In this document: one piece after another, positions 51,411 through 59,572 of the stretch
Position numbering within the stretch: the first letter of the stretch is position 1
Layout of the letters: each line of letters starts with the position of its first letter
NCBI GenBank assembly: GCA_003584705.1
Contig: AP018536.1
Location: 2,542,001 to 2,606,000, forward strand
DNA: 64,000 nucleotides
Direction of reading: 5' to 3'
Source: Lachnospiraceae bacterium GAM79
GTDB lineage: Bacteria; Bacillota; Clostridia; Lachnospirales; Lachnospiraceae
Notes under the pieces: generated by a model
Databases searched by the model: none
Told to the model about the DNA's origin: nothing
Seen by the model: the letters and a program-made list of their open reading frames with translations, nothing else
Program-made: the position numbers and the translations under genes

Positions 51411-52948
51411 AGCTCCTGATATACGAAATAGTCCGCAGCGACCAGGCCGCCTTCCATACCCTGCTCATTGATGGCAAACAGTCCGTCCTTGACACCGACC
51501 CAGCGGCCCGGAGTTGCTTCCACCATCTGTCCCACAGGCTGTAAATTTTCTTCTGCGGTACCTACATAAAATGTACGGTAAATCTCCTTCTCCACCTTCA
51601 TCTGGATATAAATGACATCACTGTTCCATTCGCCCAGACCGGTGCGCACTTCATCGTCCTTCGTCCAGTTGCCGGTGCGCTGCTGTAAGCTCATCTTTCC
51701 GTTTATTTTCTGCACCGCAAGTGCTGTATAACATCCGCCCAGCGATACCAGTCCTGCCACATCGCCGTCCTTCATCTGTTCCAGATGCAGACAGGTGGTA
51801 ATAGAAAATTCCGGTGCCGGCCATTTCTGCAATAACAGGTTACTGATATCGCACAGCTGCGTCTTTGGGTCTGCGGCCTGGGCATGAAGAATGAGCTGGC
51901 CGTTTTCCAGATCATACCATTCCTTTTTATAATTGGCATTCCACTGCCACTGTAATCCCAAATTTTCCCCTTCGAAGAAATCACTGTCCTCCGGTGCATC
52001 GATTGGGTACGTCGCTCCTACTTCCGGCTTTTTATAGCGCAGTACCGGTTCGCCGCAGCCGTCCACCTCATTCACACCGATCACCGGCCAGTCATTCTCC
52101 CAGTGCATAGGCTGCAAATGTACGATACGTCCCGCATTGCCCACATCCTGGAAATGCAGGAACCAGTCCTGTCCGTCCGGCGTATCCACCCAGGCACCCT
52201 GGTGAGGTCCGTTGACGGGAGAATTGCCCTGATGCAGAACAATCTTTTCCTCCCAGGGACCGTAAATATTTTTCGAACGCAGTACGGTCTGCCAGCCGGG
52301 CTTCACGCCCCCTGCCGGAGCGAAGATATAGTAATAGCCGTTTCTCTTGTACAGCTTCGGTCCCTCGATGGTGGGCTGGGTCGCATGGCCATCATAGATG
52401 AACTGACCGTCATCCAGCACTCCGGAGCAGTCCGGTTCGATGGGAGACATATACAGCATGCTCTTGAAACCGATACGGCTTCTGGCGAAAGCTGTCACCA
52501 TGTATGCTTTGCCGTCCTCATCCCAGAAAGGACAGGGATCGATCCAGCCCACGACCTTACGCACATAAGCCGGCTCGCTCCACTTGCCGAAAGGATCCGT
52601 GGTCTTGCACATCATGATGCCCTCGTCCGGCATGGGGATAAATACGTAATAAGTTCCCTCATGATAACGGATGGCCGGTGCCCAGGTACCACAGCCGTGT
52701 ACCGGCTTGTCATAATAGTCAAAGGGAAGCTTGTCAATGATGTAATTGATGACCTTCCAGTTCACCAGATCCTTCGAATGCAGCAGAGGCACTGCAGGGG
52801 TGTTACAGAAGCTGGAAGCGATCATAAAATAATCCTCTCCCACACGAATGGCATCCGGGTCCGAATAATCGGTATACAGGATCGGGTTGGTATAGGTGCC
52901 GTCGCCCTGATCAGCGATCCACATTTTATGTATCTTGGTCTTGTCCAT
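51407..52948 (-). CDS. Glycoside hydrolase family 43 protein (beta-xylosidase / arabinofuranosidase-like)
   Basis: A 513-residue enzyme without signal peptide, so intracellular. The five-bladed propeller is residues ~20-310: catalytic base Asp in 'LYTDYSDPDAIRVGEDYFM', pKa-modulating Asp in 'GWIDPCPFWDEDGKAYMV' and the acid Glu in 'ATQPTIEGPKLYKRNGYYYI'. The C-terminal ~190 residues are a beta-sandwich ('FSITTCLHLEQMKDGDVAGL'), as in GH43 xylosidases. It would trim imported xylo- or arabino-oligosaccharides. It diverges from an AraC-family gene that likely regulates it. The ribosome site is weak. Confidence 0.92.
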   Translation of the reverse strand: MDKTKIHKMWIADQGDGTYTNPILYTDYSDPDAIRVGEDYFMIASSFCNTPAVPLLHSKDLVNWKVINYIIDKLPFDYYDKPVHGCGTWAPAIRYHEGTYYVFIPMPDEGIMMCKTTDPFGKWSEPAYVRKVVGWIDPCPFWDEDGKAYMVTAFARSRIGFKSMLYMSPIEPDCSGVLDDGQFIYDGHATQPTIEGPKLYKRNGYYYIFAPAGGVKPGWQTVLRSKNIYGPWEEKIVLHQGNSPVNGPHQGAWVDTPDGQDWFLHFQDVGNAGRIVHLQPMHWENDWPVIGVNEVDGCGEPVLRYKKPEVGATYPIDAPEDSDFFEGENLGLQWQWNANYKKEWYDLENGQLILHAQAADPKTQLCDISNLLLQKWPAPEFSITTCLHLEQMKDGDVAGLVSLGGCYTALAVQKINGKMSLQQRTGNWTKDDEVRTGLGEWNSDVIYIQMKVEKEIYRTFYVGTAEENLQPVGQMVEATPGRWVGVKDGLFAINEQGMEGGLVAADYFVYQEL

Positions 52949-53158
52949 AATTTCTCCATTCCGCAGCCTTTGCCGCCTTTTATTTACAAATGCAGGTGTT
53001 CAACACTCATTTGATAATAGTTACCTGTTTCTGAACAATTTCAGTATAACAGATGTTTGCTTGTATCGCGTGCCATTTTCCCATTAGTTTGTGTCAAATC
53101 TTGCATTTAGCGACTATAAATGTCATAATAGTGACAAAAGTTGCAGGAGGGAATCCCA

Positions 53159-53974
53159 TTGAGTTTCTTTTACCAGAACCGTCAGGAACAGCTTTATTTA
53201 TATTTATCCAAAAACAACCCCTATGCCGTCCATCTTCACAGACAGTTGGAGTTGATCTATGTATTGAGCGGTTCCACCACCGTCACCGTGGAACAGCAAG
53301 ATTTTTTACTTACCCCCGGTCAGGGTGTTCTGGTTTTTCCGAACCAGATGCATGGCCTGAAGCATGTGGAACCCGGTCAGAATCTGCTCTGTATCTTCGA
53401 GCCGGATTTCTGCCACTCTTTCCGCCAGTTTTTCCAGAACAAAAAGCCTGCCCGCAATGACTTTACCGTCTCCTCCCTGTCAGAGCACAGCCGTATTGCC
53501 CTGCAGGGACTTAAAACACTGGCCGCTGCCATGGAAAAGGATCGTCCCACACCTTCCGATGTACAAGTCTATGCGGAAGGGTATCTCACACTCCTGCTGG
53601 CAGACCTGCTGCCATCGTTGCCTCTGCAAGTGCGTAAAAACACAGATGACCTGGAATTGGAGCAAAGACTGCTTCTCTATCTGGATGCCCACTATACCGA
53701 AGAATTGTCCCTGGAAAGTCTCTCGAAAGAATTCGGTGTCAGCCGCTTTGTCCTGTCCCGGATCTTCACTGAGAAACTCCACACCACTTTTCCTGATTAC
53801 GTGAACTCCCGAAGGCTGGACTATGCCAGAGATCTTCTATTGTCCACGGAGCTCTCCGTGACGCAGATTGCGCTGGATGTGGGATTCGGAAGCTCCCGCA
53901 CCTTTTTCCGGGCCTTTCATTCCGCTTATCACACCACTCCCGGAGCTTACCGCAGGCAGAAAGAGTCTTCCTGA
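53159..53974 (+). CDS. AraC-family transcriptional regulator
   Basis: A 271-residue regulator. The start is TTG at 53159, eight bases after AGGAGG; the frame extends upstream to another TTG that includes the ribosome site itself. The N-terminus is a cupin sugar-binding domain ('VHLHRQLELIYVLSGSTTVT', 'GQGVLVFPNQMHGLKHVEPG'). The C-terminal two helix-turn-helix units are 'LSLESLSKEFGVSRFVLSRI' and 'SVTQIALDVGFGSSRTFFRA', ending 'TTPGAYRRQKESS'. Divergent from GH43 with 210 bases between, so it probably controls that gene in response to a pentose sugar. Its 3' end overlaps the next gene's 3' end by 28 bases. Confidence 0.9.
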   Translation: MSFFYQNRQEQLYLYLSKNNPYAVHLHRQLELIYVLSGSTTVTVEQQDFLLTPGQGVLVFPNQMHGLKHVEPGQNLLCIFEPDFCHSFRQFFQNKKPARNDFTVSSLSEHSRIALQGLKTLAAAMEKDRPTPSDVQVYAEGYLTLLLADLLPSLPLQVRKNTDDLELEQRLLLYLDAHYTEELSLESLSKEFGVSRFVLSRIFTEKLHTTFPDYVNSRRLDYARDLLLSTELSVTQIALDVGFGSSRTFFRAFHSAYHTTPGAYRRQKESS

Positions 53975-54588
53975 TTCCTTCCCTTACGCTGTATCCACAG
54001 AAGTTCCTCTCCCGCCCGGATATAATCTTTCCAGGTACCGACGATCTGTCCCCGCTCCGGGATCTGGCACATTTCCACCGTCACCGCCGTATCCACGCCT
54101 TCCCTTGCCAGGCCCTCCTGATCAAATTCCATCAGCAGTTTTCCTTTGCGCACGATCTCGTTTTGCAGGACATTGCAATGATAATAGGCGCTGTGCAGTT
54201 CTTCCCTGTCTCTGCAGATATTCAACAGCAGTTCCAGTCCGCTGTCCGTGCGGAATCGGATCCGGTTTCCCATGGGATAAAGTTTCAATACCTTTCCTGC
54301 CGTGGGCGCATAGACCTTTCCATCCTCTGGCACGATGCTGATACAGCCAGTTCCGGCATCAGCGGTCTCTTCAGCGGTCTCTTCCATGCGCTTACGGATC
54401 TCTCCGTTCACCGGGCTGCCTATAGTGACACCTTCCCTCACCAGTTGCCTGGCTGCTGTATTTTTTCTCTCTTCCCTGTCTTCCCCTGTCTCTTCTGTTT
54501 CTTCCATTTTCCACCGGATACTCCTGCCAGACCAGAAGCCGACCAACAGTCCCAGCACTCCCGTTGCCACGATGTCATACATCTGCAT
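53947..54588 (-). CDS. Membrane-anchored PTS EIIA(Glc)-like protein lacking both active-site histidines
   Basis: A 213-residue protein. An N-terminal hydrophobic segment ('VATGVLGLLVGFWSGRSI') is followed by a charged linker and a domain like EIIA of the glucose PTS: 'IGSPVNGEIRKRM', 'GTGCISIVPEDGKVYAPTAG', 'RIRFRTDSGLELLLNICRD', 'GKLLMEFDQEGLAREGVD'. In E. coli Crr the phospho-histidine is in 'ELFVHFGID' and the helper in 'TNHAFSIES'; here both positions are Asn ('LLLNICRD', 'GNRIRF'). So it cannot be phosphorylated in the usual way and is probably structural or regulatory. It converges with the AraC gene. Confidence 0.78.
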   Translation of the reverse strand: MQMYDIVATGVLGLLVGFWSGRSIRWKMEETEETGEDREERKNTAARQLVREGVTIGSPVNGEIRKRMEETAEETADAGTGCISIVPEDGKVYAPTAGKVLKLYPMGNRIRFRTDSGLELLLNICRDREELHSAYYHCNVLQNEIVRKGKLLMEFDQEGLAREGVDTAVTVEMCQIPERGQIVGTWKDYIRAGEELLWIQRKGRNQEDSFCLR

Positions 54589-54627
54589 GTTTCTACCTTC
54601 CTTTTTCCATGATAAGGTTCCCGCTCC

Positions 54628-55467
54628 TTATTCTGTCTCATTTTCGGGAAAACATGCCATTTTTTCATTCATAACTTCCAAAAGAAGTGCCGCCACGATT
54701 CCTGCCGCCATGCAGAACAGATTCCGGGATGCGGTCTCCGGAGATGTGGCAAAACTGTTCCATGGAACCGTCATCACTGTAGCTGCACTGATGATCCCGA
54801 AGATCCCGTGGGACATCCCCGCATACTGTTTTTCAAGCAGGCGGTTTACCAGCCTGGCCAGGCACACAAAAGTCACCACGCAGCCGGTCATTCCGGGAAT
54901 CAACACCTCTGGCCGAAGATGACCGATCCCCTCTACGAACGGTGTATACAGCCCTAAGGGCATCAGTAGTGTAGAAAAACTCATCCCCGGAGCGATCACC
55001 GACAGAGCAAGGGCAAATCCACAGAACAGATACGCTCCGAGTCCCGGCTCCACTGCAGTCTTGGAAGTCTGCAACGAAAACAGCAAAAAAATCATTGCCG
55101 CAAACGTCACTCCGGAGACAATCCTGTCTCCTCCGGTCCTGCCCTGCTCTCCCGCTTCCCGCCACAGGGACGGCAGCATTCCGCCGATCAGCCCCACAAA
55201 TACACAGACCGATTGCTCCGGATAGGTCTCCAACACATAAGAAAGCAGATTCGCCACACCTAAAAATCCCGCCGCAGAACCGATCATATACGGGAGCAAT
55301 CGCGGCAGATGCGTCTGCCACTTACGCAGAGGATCCGCCAGCAGCTCCATGATCGGTCGATAGACTCCGAACACTACACTTAAAACGCCGCCGGATATCC
55401 CCGGGAGTACCGCTCCCAGACCGATCAGCGCCCCTTGTAATACTTTTCCCAAAAATCTAAGATCCAT
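54628..55467 (-). CDS. DUF368 family membrane protein (PopT-like polyprenyl-phosphate transporter)
   Basis: A 279-residue membrane protein with about eight hydrophobic segments. Start at 55467 ('MDLRFLGKVLQGALIG') with GGAG seven bases upstream. The DUF368 signature 'GLGAVLPGISGGVLSVVFGV' lies near 20, and its second half has the matching 'LSVIAPGMSFSTLLMPLGL' (a repeated PG.S motif). DUF368 proteins have been reported as undecaprenyl-phosphate flippases (PopT), recycling the lipid carrier for wall synthesis. It is 40 bases upstream of the EIIA-like gene, so probably one operon. Confidence 0.85.
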   Translation of the reverse strand: MDLRFLGKVLQGALIGLGAVLPGISGGVLSVVFGVYRPIMELLADPLRKWQTHLPRLLPYMIGSAAGFLGVANLLSYVLETYPEQSVCVFVGLIGGMLPSLWREAGEQGRTGGDRIVSGVTFAAMIFLLFSLQTSKTAVEPGLGAYLFCGFALALSVIAPGMSFSTLLMPLGLYTPFVEGIGHLRPEVLIPGMTGCVVTFVCLARLVNRLLEKQYAGMSHGIFGIISAATVMTVPWNSFATSPETASRNLFCMAAGIVAALLLEVMNEKMACFPENETE

Positions 55468-55547
55468 CGTCATTCTCCGCATCCTGTTGCTCTTAAAATC
55501 ATATGCTTTTTCCATAAGAAAATAGGTCTAAAAATCAAAGATAATTA

Positions 55548-55577
55548 TTGACATTTCGATCAGGGCAATGGTATACT
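55548..55577 (+). promoter_or_regulatory. Promoter of the cold shock gene
   Basis: TTGACA (55548-55553), an 18-bp spacer and TATACT (55572-55577) form a good sigma-A promoter. Transcription from it gives a leader of about 155 bases before the cold shock ATG. Confidence 0.7.
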
Positions 55578-55608
55578 CTAACCGTATTCTAAATGAAAGT
55601 CATTGATC

Positions 55609-55673
55609 TCACATATTTTTGTAAGACATTGCTACTTTTTCACGGATGCTTTACAAAAATATGTGATTTTTTT
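55609..55673 (+). terminator. Leader hairpin with T run: attenuator of the cold shock gene
   Basis: TCACATATTTTTGTAA (55609-55624) and TTACAAAAATATGTGA (55651-55666) are perfect 16-bp arms followed by seven Ts. This is an intrinsic terminator inside the leader, upstream of the ribosome site. Its AT-rich stem should be temperature sensitive. A second small hairpin TCAGGC-AAA-GCCTGA lies just before the Shine-Dalgarno. Confidence 0.65.
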
Positions 55674-55738
55674 GTCCTACGTTTTAGAATCATCAAAAGG
55701 ATCAGGCAAAGCCTGAATTATTAAAGGAGGTACCAATA

Positions 55739-55954
55739 ATGAATAACGGTACAGTTAAGTGGTTCAATGCTCAGAAGGGTTATGGTTTCATCACCAACGA
55801 TGCTAACGGCGAAGAAGTATTCGTACACTTTTCCGCAATCAACGCTGATGGTTTCAAGTCTCTGGAAGAGGGCCAGAAGGTAACTTTCGATACCGAGTGC
55901 GATCCTCAGAACAGCAGCAAGATCCGTGCTACCAACGTTACTGTTGTAGCTTAA
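55739..55954 (+). CDS. Cold shock protein, CspA family
   Basis: A 71-residue single cold-shock domain protein: '[20 protein letters not shown]' with RNP1 'KGYGFIT', then '[11 protein letters not shown]' (RNP2 'VFVHF') and '[12 protein letters not shown]'. It binds single-stranded RNA and DNA and unfolds mRNA structure in the cold or during growth. AAAGGAGG lies nine bases before the ATG. The leader has a terminator-like hairpin, so control is probably by attenuation. It ends at a strong terminator. Confidence 0.95.
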   Translation: MNNGTVKWFNAQKGYGFITNDANGEEVFVHFSAINADGFKSLEEGQKVTFDTECDPQNSSKIRATNVTVVA

Positions 55955-55970
55955 TAGCAAGACAGACCAA

Positions 55971-56001
55971 AAGGATCAGTCCCACGGGACTGATCCTTTT
56001 T
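55971..56001. terminator. Bidirectional terminator after the cold shock gene
   Basis: AAGGATCAGTCCC-AC-GGGACTGATCCTT forms a near-perfect 13-bp stem followed by TTTTT on the plus strand. It also serves as the 3' end of the converging acetyltransferase gene. Confidence 0.85.
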
Positions 56002-56795
56002 CATGCCCGGAATCCTCTCCACCGCTCTGCAGAAATCTCCGGTTTCGTCACAAGACATTCCGGATCCGGTGCCAGCACATGCCGTACCACCCGGAACACT
56101 TTCTGCGCATCACACAGCAGACACTTCGCATCTCCGAACATCACCACTTCCACTGCTCCACAATCCAGAAACGCCTGGTTCAATTTCACAAAATCTTCCG
56201 AGATATGGGGCTGGTCGGGATTATAGTGTTTTCTCATATATACTTTCTTTTCTCTTCCGTCCGGCAGGATCGTTGTCAATAACATGGGCTCCGCCGCCAG
56301 ACGATTCGGAACATTCAGCACCTCTTCCACACTGTGGATGTAAGTATTGCGTTCATGTCCAACGCCAACCAGCAGAATCTTACCACCGCAGTCTTTCAGC
56401 CGGTCGTAGGCTCCTCCCGGGGTACATGGAGTGTTACGTTCTTCCTCTCCTGCCAGATATTCGGCAGCATTTTTTCCGTACCCCGCTAAAGAATGGGTGG
56501 GATGCAGGGAGCGCACCACACCCTCTCTCTGCCGGAACAGATTGGTCAGCAGTCCCACGCAGGATTGGGTATTACGATAGTCATACACCGGGTGCTGTGC
56601 ATTCACATTGGCCCAGGTATGGGTCGGCAATAGCAGAAGGCCTTCCGTAAAATATTCCATCCAGGCATCCAGCACGATATCCGCACCGCCCTCCACTTCT
56701 CCGATGGCCTTCATGGAAGAATGGATCAGGATCGTCTCTTTTCCCGTAAGTCCCACATTCCGTAACTGCTGTTTCAATTCTTCTTTGGTATACAT
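56001..56795 (-). CDS. AAC(3)-family aminoglycoside N-acetyltransferase-like protein
   Basis: A 264-residue acetyltransferase of the AAC(3)/YokD type. Start at 56795 ('MYTKEELKQQLRNVGL') after GAGG; a long in-frame extension upstream is non-coding in character. Motifs: 'ILIHSSMKAIGEVEGGAD', 'GLLLLPTHTWANVNAQHPVY', 'VVRSLHPTHSLAGYGKNA' and 'GKILLVGVGHERNTYIHSVE'. The HPTHS and GxGxxxNTxxH motifs carry the catalytic residues. Chromosomal members need not act on antibiotics, so the substrate is open. About 80 bases separate it from the GDPD gene. Confidence 0.88.
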   Translation of the reverse strand: MYTKEELKQQLRNVGLTGKETILIHSSMKAIGEVEGGADIVLDAWMEYFTEGLLLLPTHTWANVNAQHPVYDYRNTQSCVGLLTNLFRQREGVVRSLHPTHSLAGYGKNAAEYLAGEEERNTPCTPGGAYDRLKDCGGKILLVGVGHERNTYIHSVEEVLNVPNRLAAEPMLLTTILPDGREKKVYMRKHYNPDQPHISEDFVKLNQAFLDCGAVEVVMFGDAKCLLCDAQKVFRVVRHVLAPDPECLVTKPEISAERWRGFRA

Positions 56796-56874
56796 ATTTT
56801 TTCCTCGCATATCGCATATAGTAAAAGGCCGGTTTCCTGGGGAGCATGGAACCGACCTTTTTATGCTGTTTTCT

Positions 56875-57705
56875 CTACTTTCCCGCTTCCGGTACAAAAC
56901 TGTCGAAGATGAAAATATCGAAATGTTTTCTCGCTTCGTCCAGTTCCTTCTGGCTCTTGATGGTCCATGCGGCTGCAGTATTATGGTACAAACCTCTGCA
57001 AAGCTTCCGGGACAGGATTTCAGGATAATGATGATTGTATGCCACAAAATCCGGCTTGGTCACGAAGTTCAGCAGCAGATTCTGCAATACAAAATATAAT
57101 ATCCCGACATACTCTCCTTCTTTCAGAAAAGCATCGGACAACTGGCCTCGCACCAGATCCGGATGTTTCTTCCGATACCACCACACACCCAGAGGGTTGA
57201 AGGACTCCATGCAGTACATTCCCTTGTAGGCCCGCAGCATTTTATCTGCAAGGGGACACAAAGACAGGTCGGTGCGCTCGATCTTGAACTCCACGATCAA
57301 AGGCACTTTTCCATCTACCATCTTCAATACATCCTCAAACTTCGGAATCTTCTCCACAGAATCGCACAGGTGAAACTGCTGCAATTCCTCGTAGGTATAA
57401 TCACTGATCTTGCCTTCGCCGCCGCAGACTCTTTTTAATGTAAAATCATGGAACACCACGGGGATCTTGTCCTTCGTCAGCTGAATGTCCAGTTCAATAC
57501 CGAAGCCCGCATCCGCAGCCTTACGGAATGCCGCCATGGAGTTCTCCGGTGCTTCCGTTGCATTATCGTGCAGGCCTCTGTGGGCGTAGAGCCATTCTGT
57601 AAAAGGGGCCGTATCGGGCTTATGGATCATCCGGGGCATGATCATAAGGAAGTAAAGAATCGCCAGCACTACAATGACGATCAGTATGATTGCTAAAACT
57701 TTCAT
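56875..57705 (-). CDS. Glycerophosphodiester phosphodiesterase, membrane-anchored
   Basis: A 276-residue GDPD-family enzyme with an N-terminal membrane segment ('VLAIILIVIVVLAILYFLMI'). The TIM-barrel catalytic residues are seen in 'LYAHRGLHDNATEAPENSMA' (HR...PENS), 'GIELDIQLTKDKIPVVFHD' (ELD and HD) and 'LIVEFKIERTD' (EFK). The end 'HYHNTAAAWTIKSQKELDEA'-like text has the conserved 'AWTI'. It should cleave glycerophosphodiesters to glycerol-3-phosphate and an alcohol. The ATG at 57705 is used; a TTG two codons earlier is possible. Confidence 0.9.
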   Translation of the reverse strand: MKVLAIILIVIVVLAILYFLMIMPRMIHKPDTAPFTEWLYAHRGLHDNATEAPENSMAAFRKAADAGFGIELDIQLTKDKIPVVFHDFTLKRVCGGEGKISDYTYEELQQFHLCDSVEKIPKFEDVLKMVDGKVPLIVEFKIERTDLSLCPLADKMLRAYKGMYCMESFNPLGVWWYRKKHPDLVRGQLSDAFLKEGEYVGILYFVLQNLLLNFVTKPDFVAYNHHYPEILSRKLCRGLYHNTAAAWTIKSQKELDEARKHFDIFIFDSFVPEAGK

Positions 57706-57864
57706 TCTCAATTCAACCTTCTATCTTATGTTTTGATTCACATACATCTTTTCTGCGCCCTCTTAGTCTCCGCGAAAAGCTGCTGCATCTTACTTTAATC
57801 CACTGCCCCGCAATTTTCAAGTAGCTATTTCTAAAGATTTTCTAACGATTTATTGTCTATTTTA

Positions 57865-59280
57865 TTAATCGTCCACGTCAAAGTTCTCCAGAATGCTCTC
57901 CTTCTTCTGGGGCTTCACATCGCCGTGGCGTACCTGGGTCATGGTCAGGAATGCCATCAGGGAGAAGAACAGCGCATAGGGGAACAGAGTGTTATAGGAC
58001 ACCTTCTCCAACAAAAATCCGGACAATACCGGGGTCAGGATCTGCGCCGCCATGGAAAAGGTGTAATAGGTTCCGGTGAATTTACCCACATCGCTGCCAC
58101 TGCTCATGGCCACGATCATGGGATAGGAATTCACGTTGATCGCTGCCCATGCCACACCGATCAGGGCAAAGGCCACATTGACGATGGGGTGATATTCTCT
58201 GGCGAAAATAGCCGCTCCGTAGCAGGCTGCCATCAGCAGGACACCGTCCATGATGGTCTTTTTACGGCCGATCTTCGCTGAAATACTTCCGATAGGGATA
58301 TAACTGAAAATGGCTGCCACGGTAGCCACCATCAGACAGTTGGCGAAGCTTCCGCCCTCCATCTTCCATACTACTTTCGTATAACGGGAAAATGCTGTGG
58401 TCACGGCATTATAAGCGGTGAACCATAAGAAGATGGACGCCAGCATGAAGTACATACTGCGCTTCACATCCTTCGGCATGTCCTTGGCGCTTTCGGTCTT
58501 TGCCGTCTGCTGTTTTTCCTCGAAAGCTTTTGTCTCTCCGGTGTCTCCCACTGCCTCGATCTCTCCGGCAGCTTCCACGCCTTCGGCCATCGCTTTTTCT
58601 TCTATGGTGTCTGCGTTTGCGGCTTCTGCCTTTTCCACTTCTTCCCGCAGCTTATTTTCCCGGATGGTGATCACGAGGATTCCCACTGCAATAGCCATGA
58701 CTGCAGCAATGCTGGCAAACAGCGGCAGGTAATCCGGTGTTTCCCCTTTGCCCACCAGTACCTTGATCATGATCAGGGCATAGACACCGCCTACGGCTCC
58801 CATAAGGTTGATCACCGCATTGGCGCGGCTGCGCAGATGGTTCGGCGTCACATCCGGCATCAGTGCTACCGCCGGAGAACGGTACAGTCCCATGGACACC
58901 AGCGTGAGGAACAGCACCCCTAAAAAGAACACCTGGTTACTGAAGGACCCTCCGGTGGCCCATCTTGCCTTCTCCGCATTATCGATCATCGGCAACATCA
59001 TCATGAAGATCACTGCCAGGATCGTACCTGCCACGATAAATGGCATTCTTCTGCCAAGCTTCGTATGTACCTTGTCTGACAGCATACCGCACACCGGCAG
59101 CAGGAAGATGGCCAGCACATTGTCCAGTGCCATGACCGCTCCCGTCATAGTCTCTCCCAGGTGATAGGTGTTCTGCAGGATCAGCGGGATAATGTTGTCA
59201 TACATCTGCCAGAAAGAACAGATGCTAAGAAAAGCCAGTCCGATCAGAAACGTTCTTTTGTAATTTAATTTTGTCTCCAT
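57865..59280 (-). CDS. MFS transporter, glycoside/sugar cation symporter-like (SLC45/GPH type)
   Basis: A 471-residue membrane transporter with twelve hydrophobic segments. Start at 59280 ('METKLNYKRTFLIGLAFLSI') after GGGAGG. 'LLPVCGMLSDKVHTKLGRRM' is the loop 2-3 signature (GxxSDxxxxxxGRR), repeated in the second half as 'GSISAKIGRKK'. A large acidic central loop ('EEVEKAEAANADTIEEKAMA') separates the halves. 'SRANAVINLMGAVGG' also fits the SLC45/GPH group, which imports sugars. Substrate not determined. Transcribed alone. Confidence 0.87.
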   Translation of the reverse strand: METKLNYKRTFLIGLAFLSICSFWQMYDNIIPLILQNTYHLGETMTGAVMALDNVLAIFLLPVCGMLSDKVHTKLGRRMPFIVAGTILAVIFMMMLPMIDNAEKARWATGGSFSNQVFFLGVLFLTLVSMGLYRSPAVALMPDVTPNHLRSRANAVINLMGAVGGVYALIMIKVLVGKGETPDYLPLFASIAAVMAIAVGILVITIRENKLREEVEKAEAANADTIEEKAMAEGVEAAGEIEAVGDTGETKAFEEKQQTAKTESAKDMPKDVKRSMYFMLASIFLWFTAYNAVTTAFSRYTKVVWKMEGGSFANCLMVATVAAIFSYIPIGSISAKIGRKKTIMDGVLLMAACYGAAIFAREYHPIVNVAFALIGVAWAAINVNSYPMIVAMSSGSDVGKFTGTYYTFSMAAQILTPVLSGFLLEKVSYNTLFPYALFFSLMAFLTMTQVRHGDVKPQKKESILENFDVDD

Positions 59281-59572
59281 AAGAAAACCTCCCAAGTTGA
59301 TAGTTCTATTCTATCAAAGGGGAATGCTTCTCGCAATCTTCGGGGGTAAAATTGAGGTAAATTTTCCTCCCGAAATTTTATTTGCATTGAGCGCCTGTTT
59401 CGAAGCATCAGCCACCACGAAGTGACGGAAGTCGTTCCAGCGTGGCACACTGGTTGGTCCACCGCCCAAGAAAACGCTGAAATATCACACTTTCTCCTTG
59501 AAATATGTGGGCTTTTATGTATAATGGAAGAAGTGACTTTGTAACGCATATAAATAAGAAGAGGTTTTTAGA

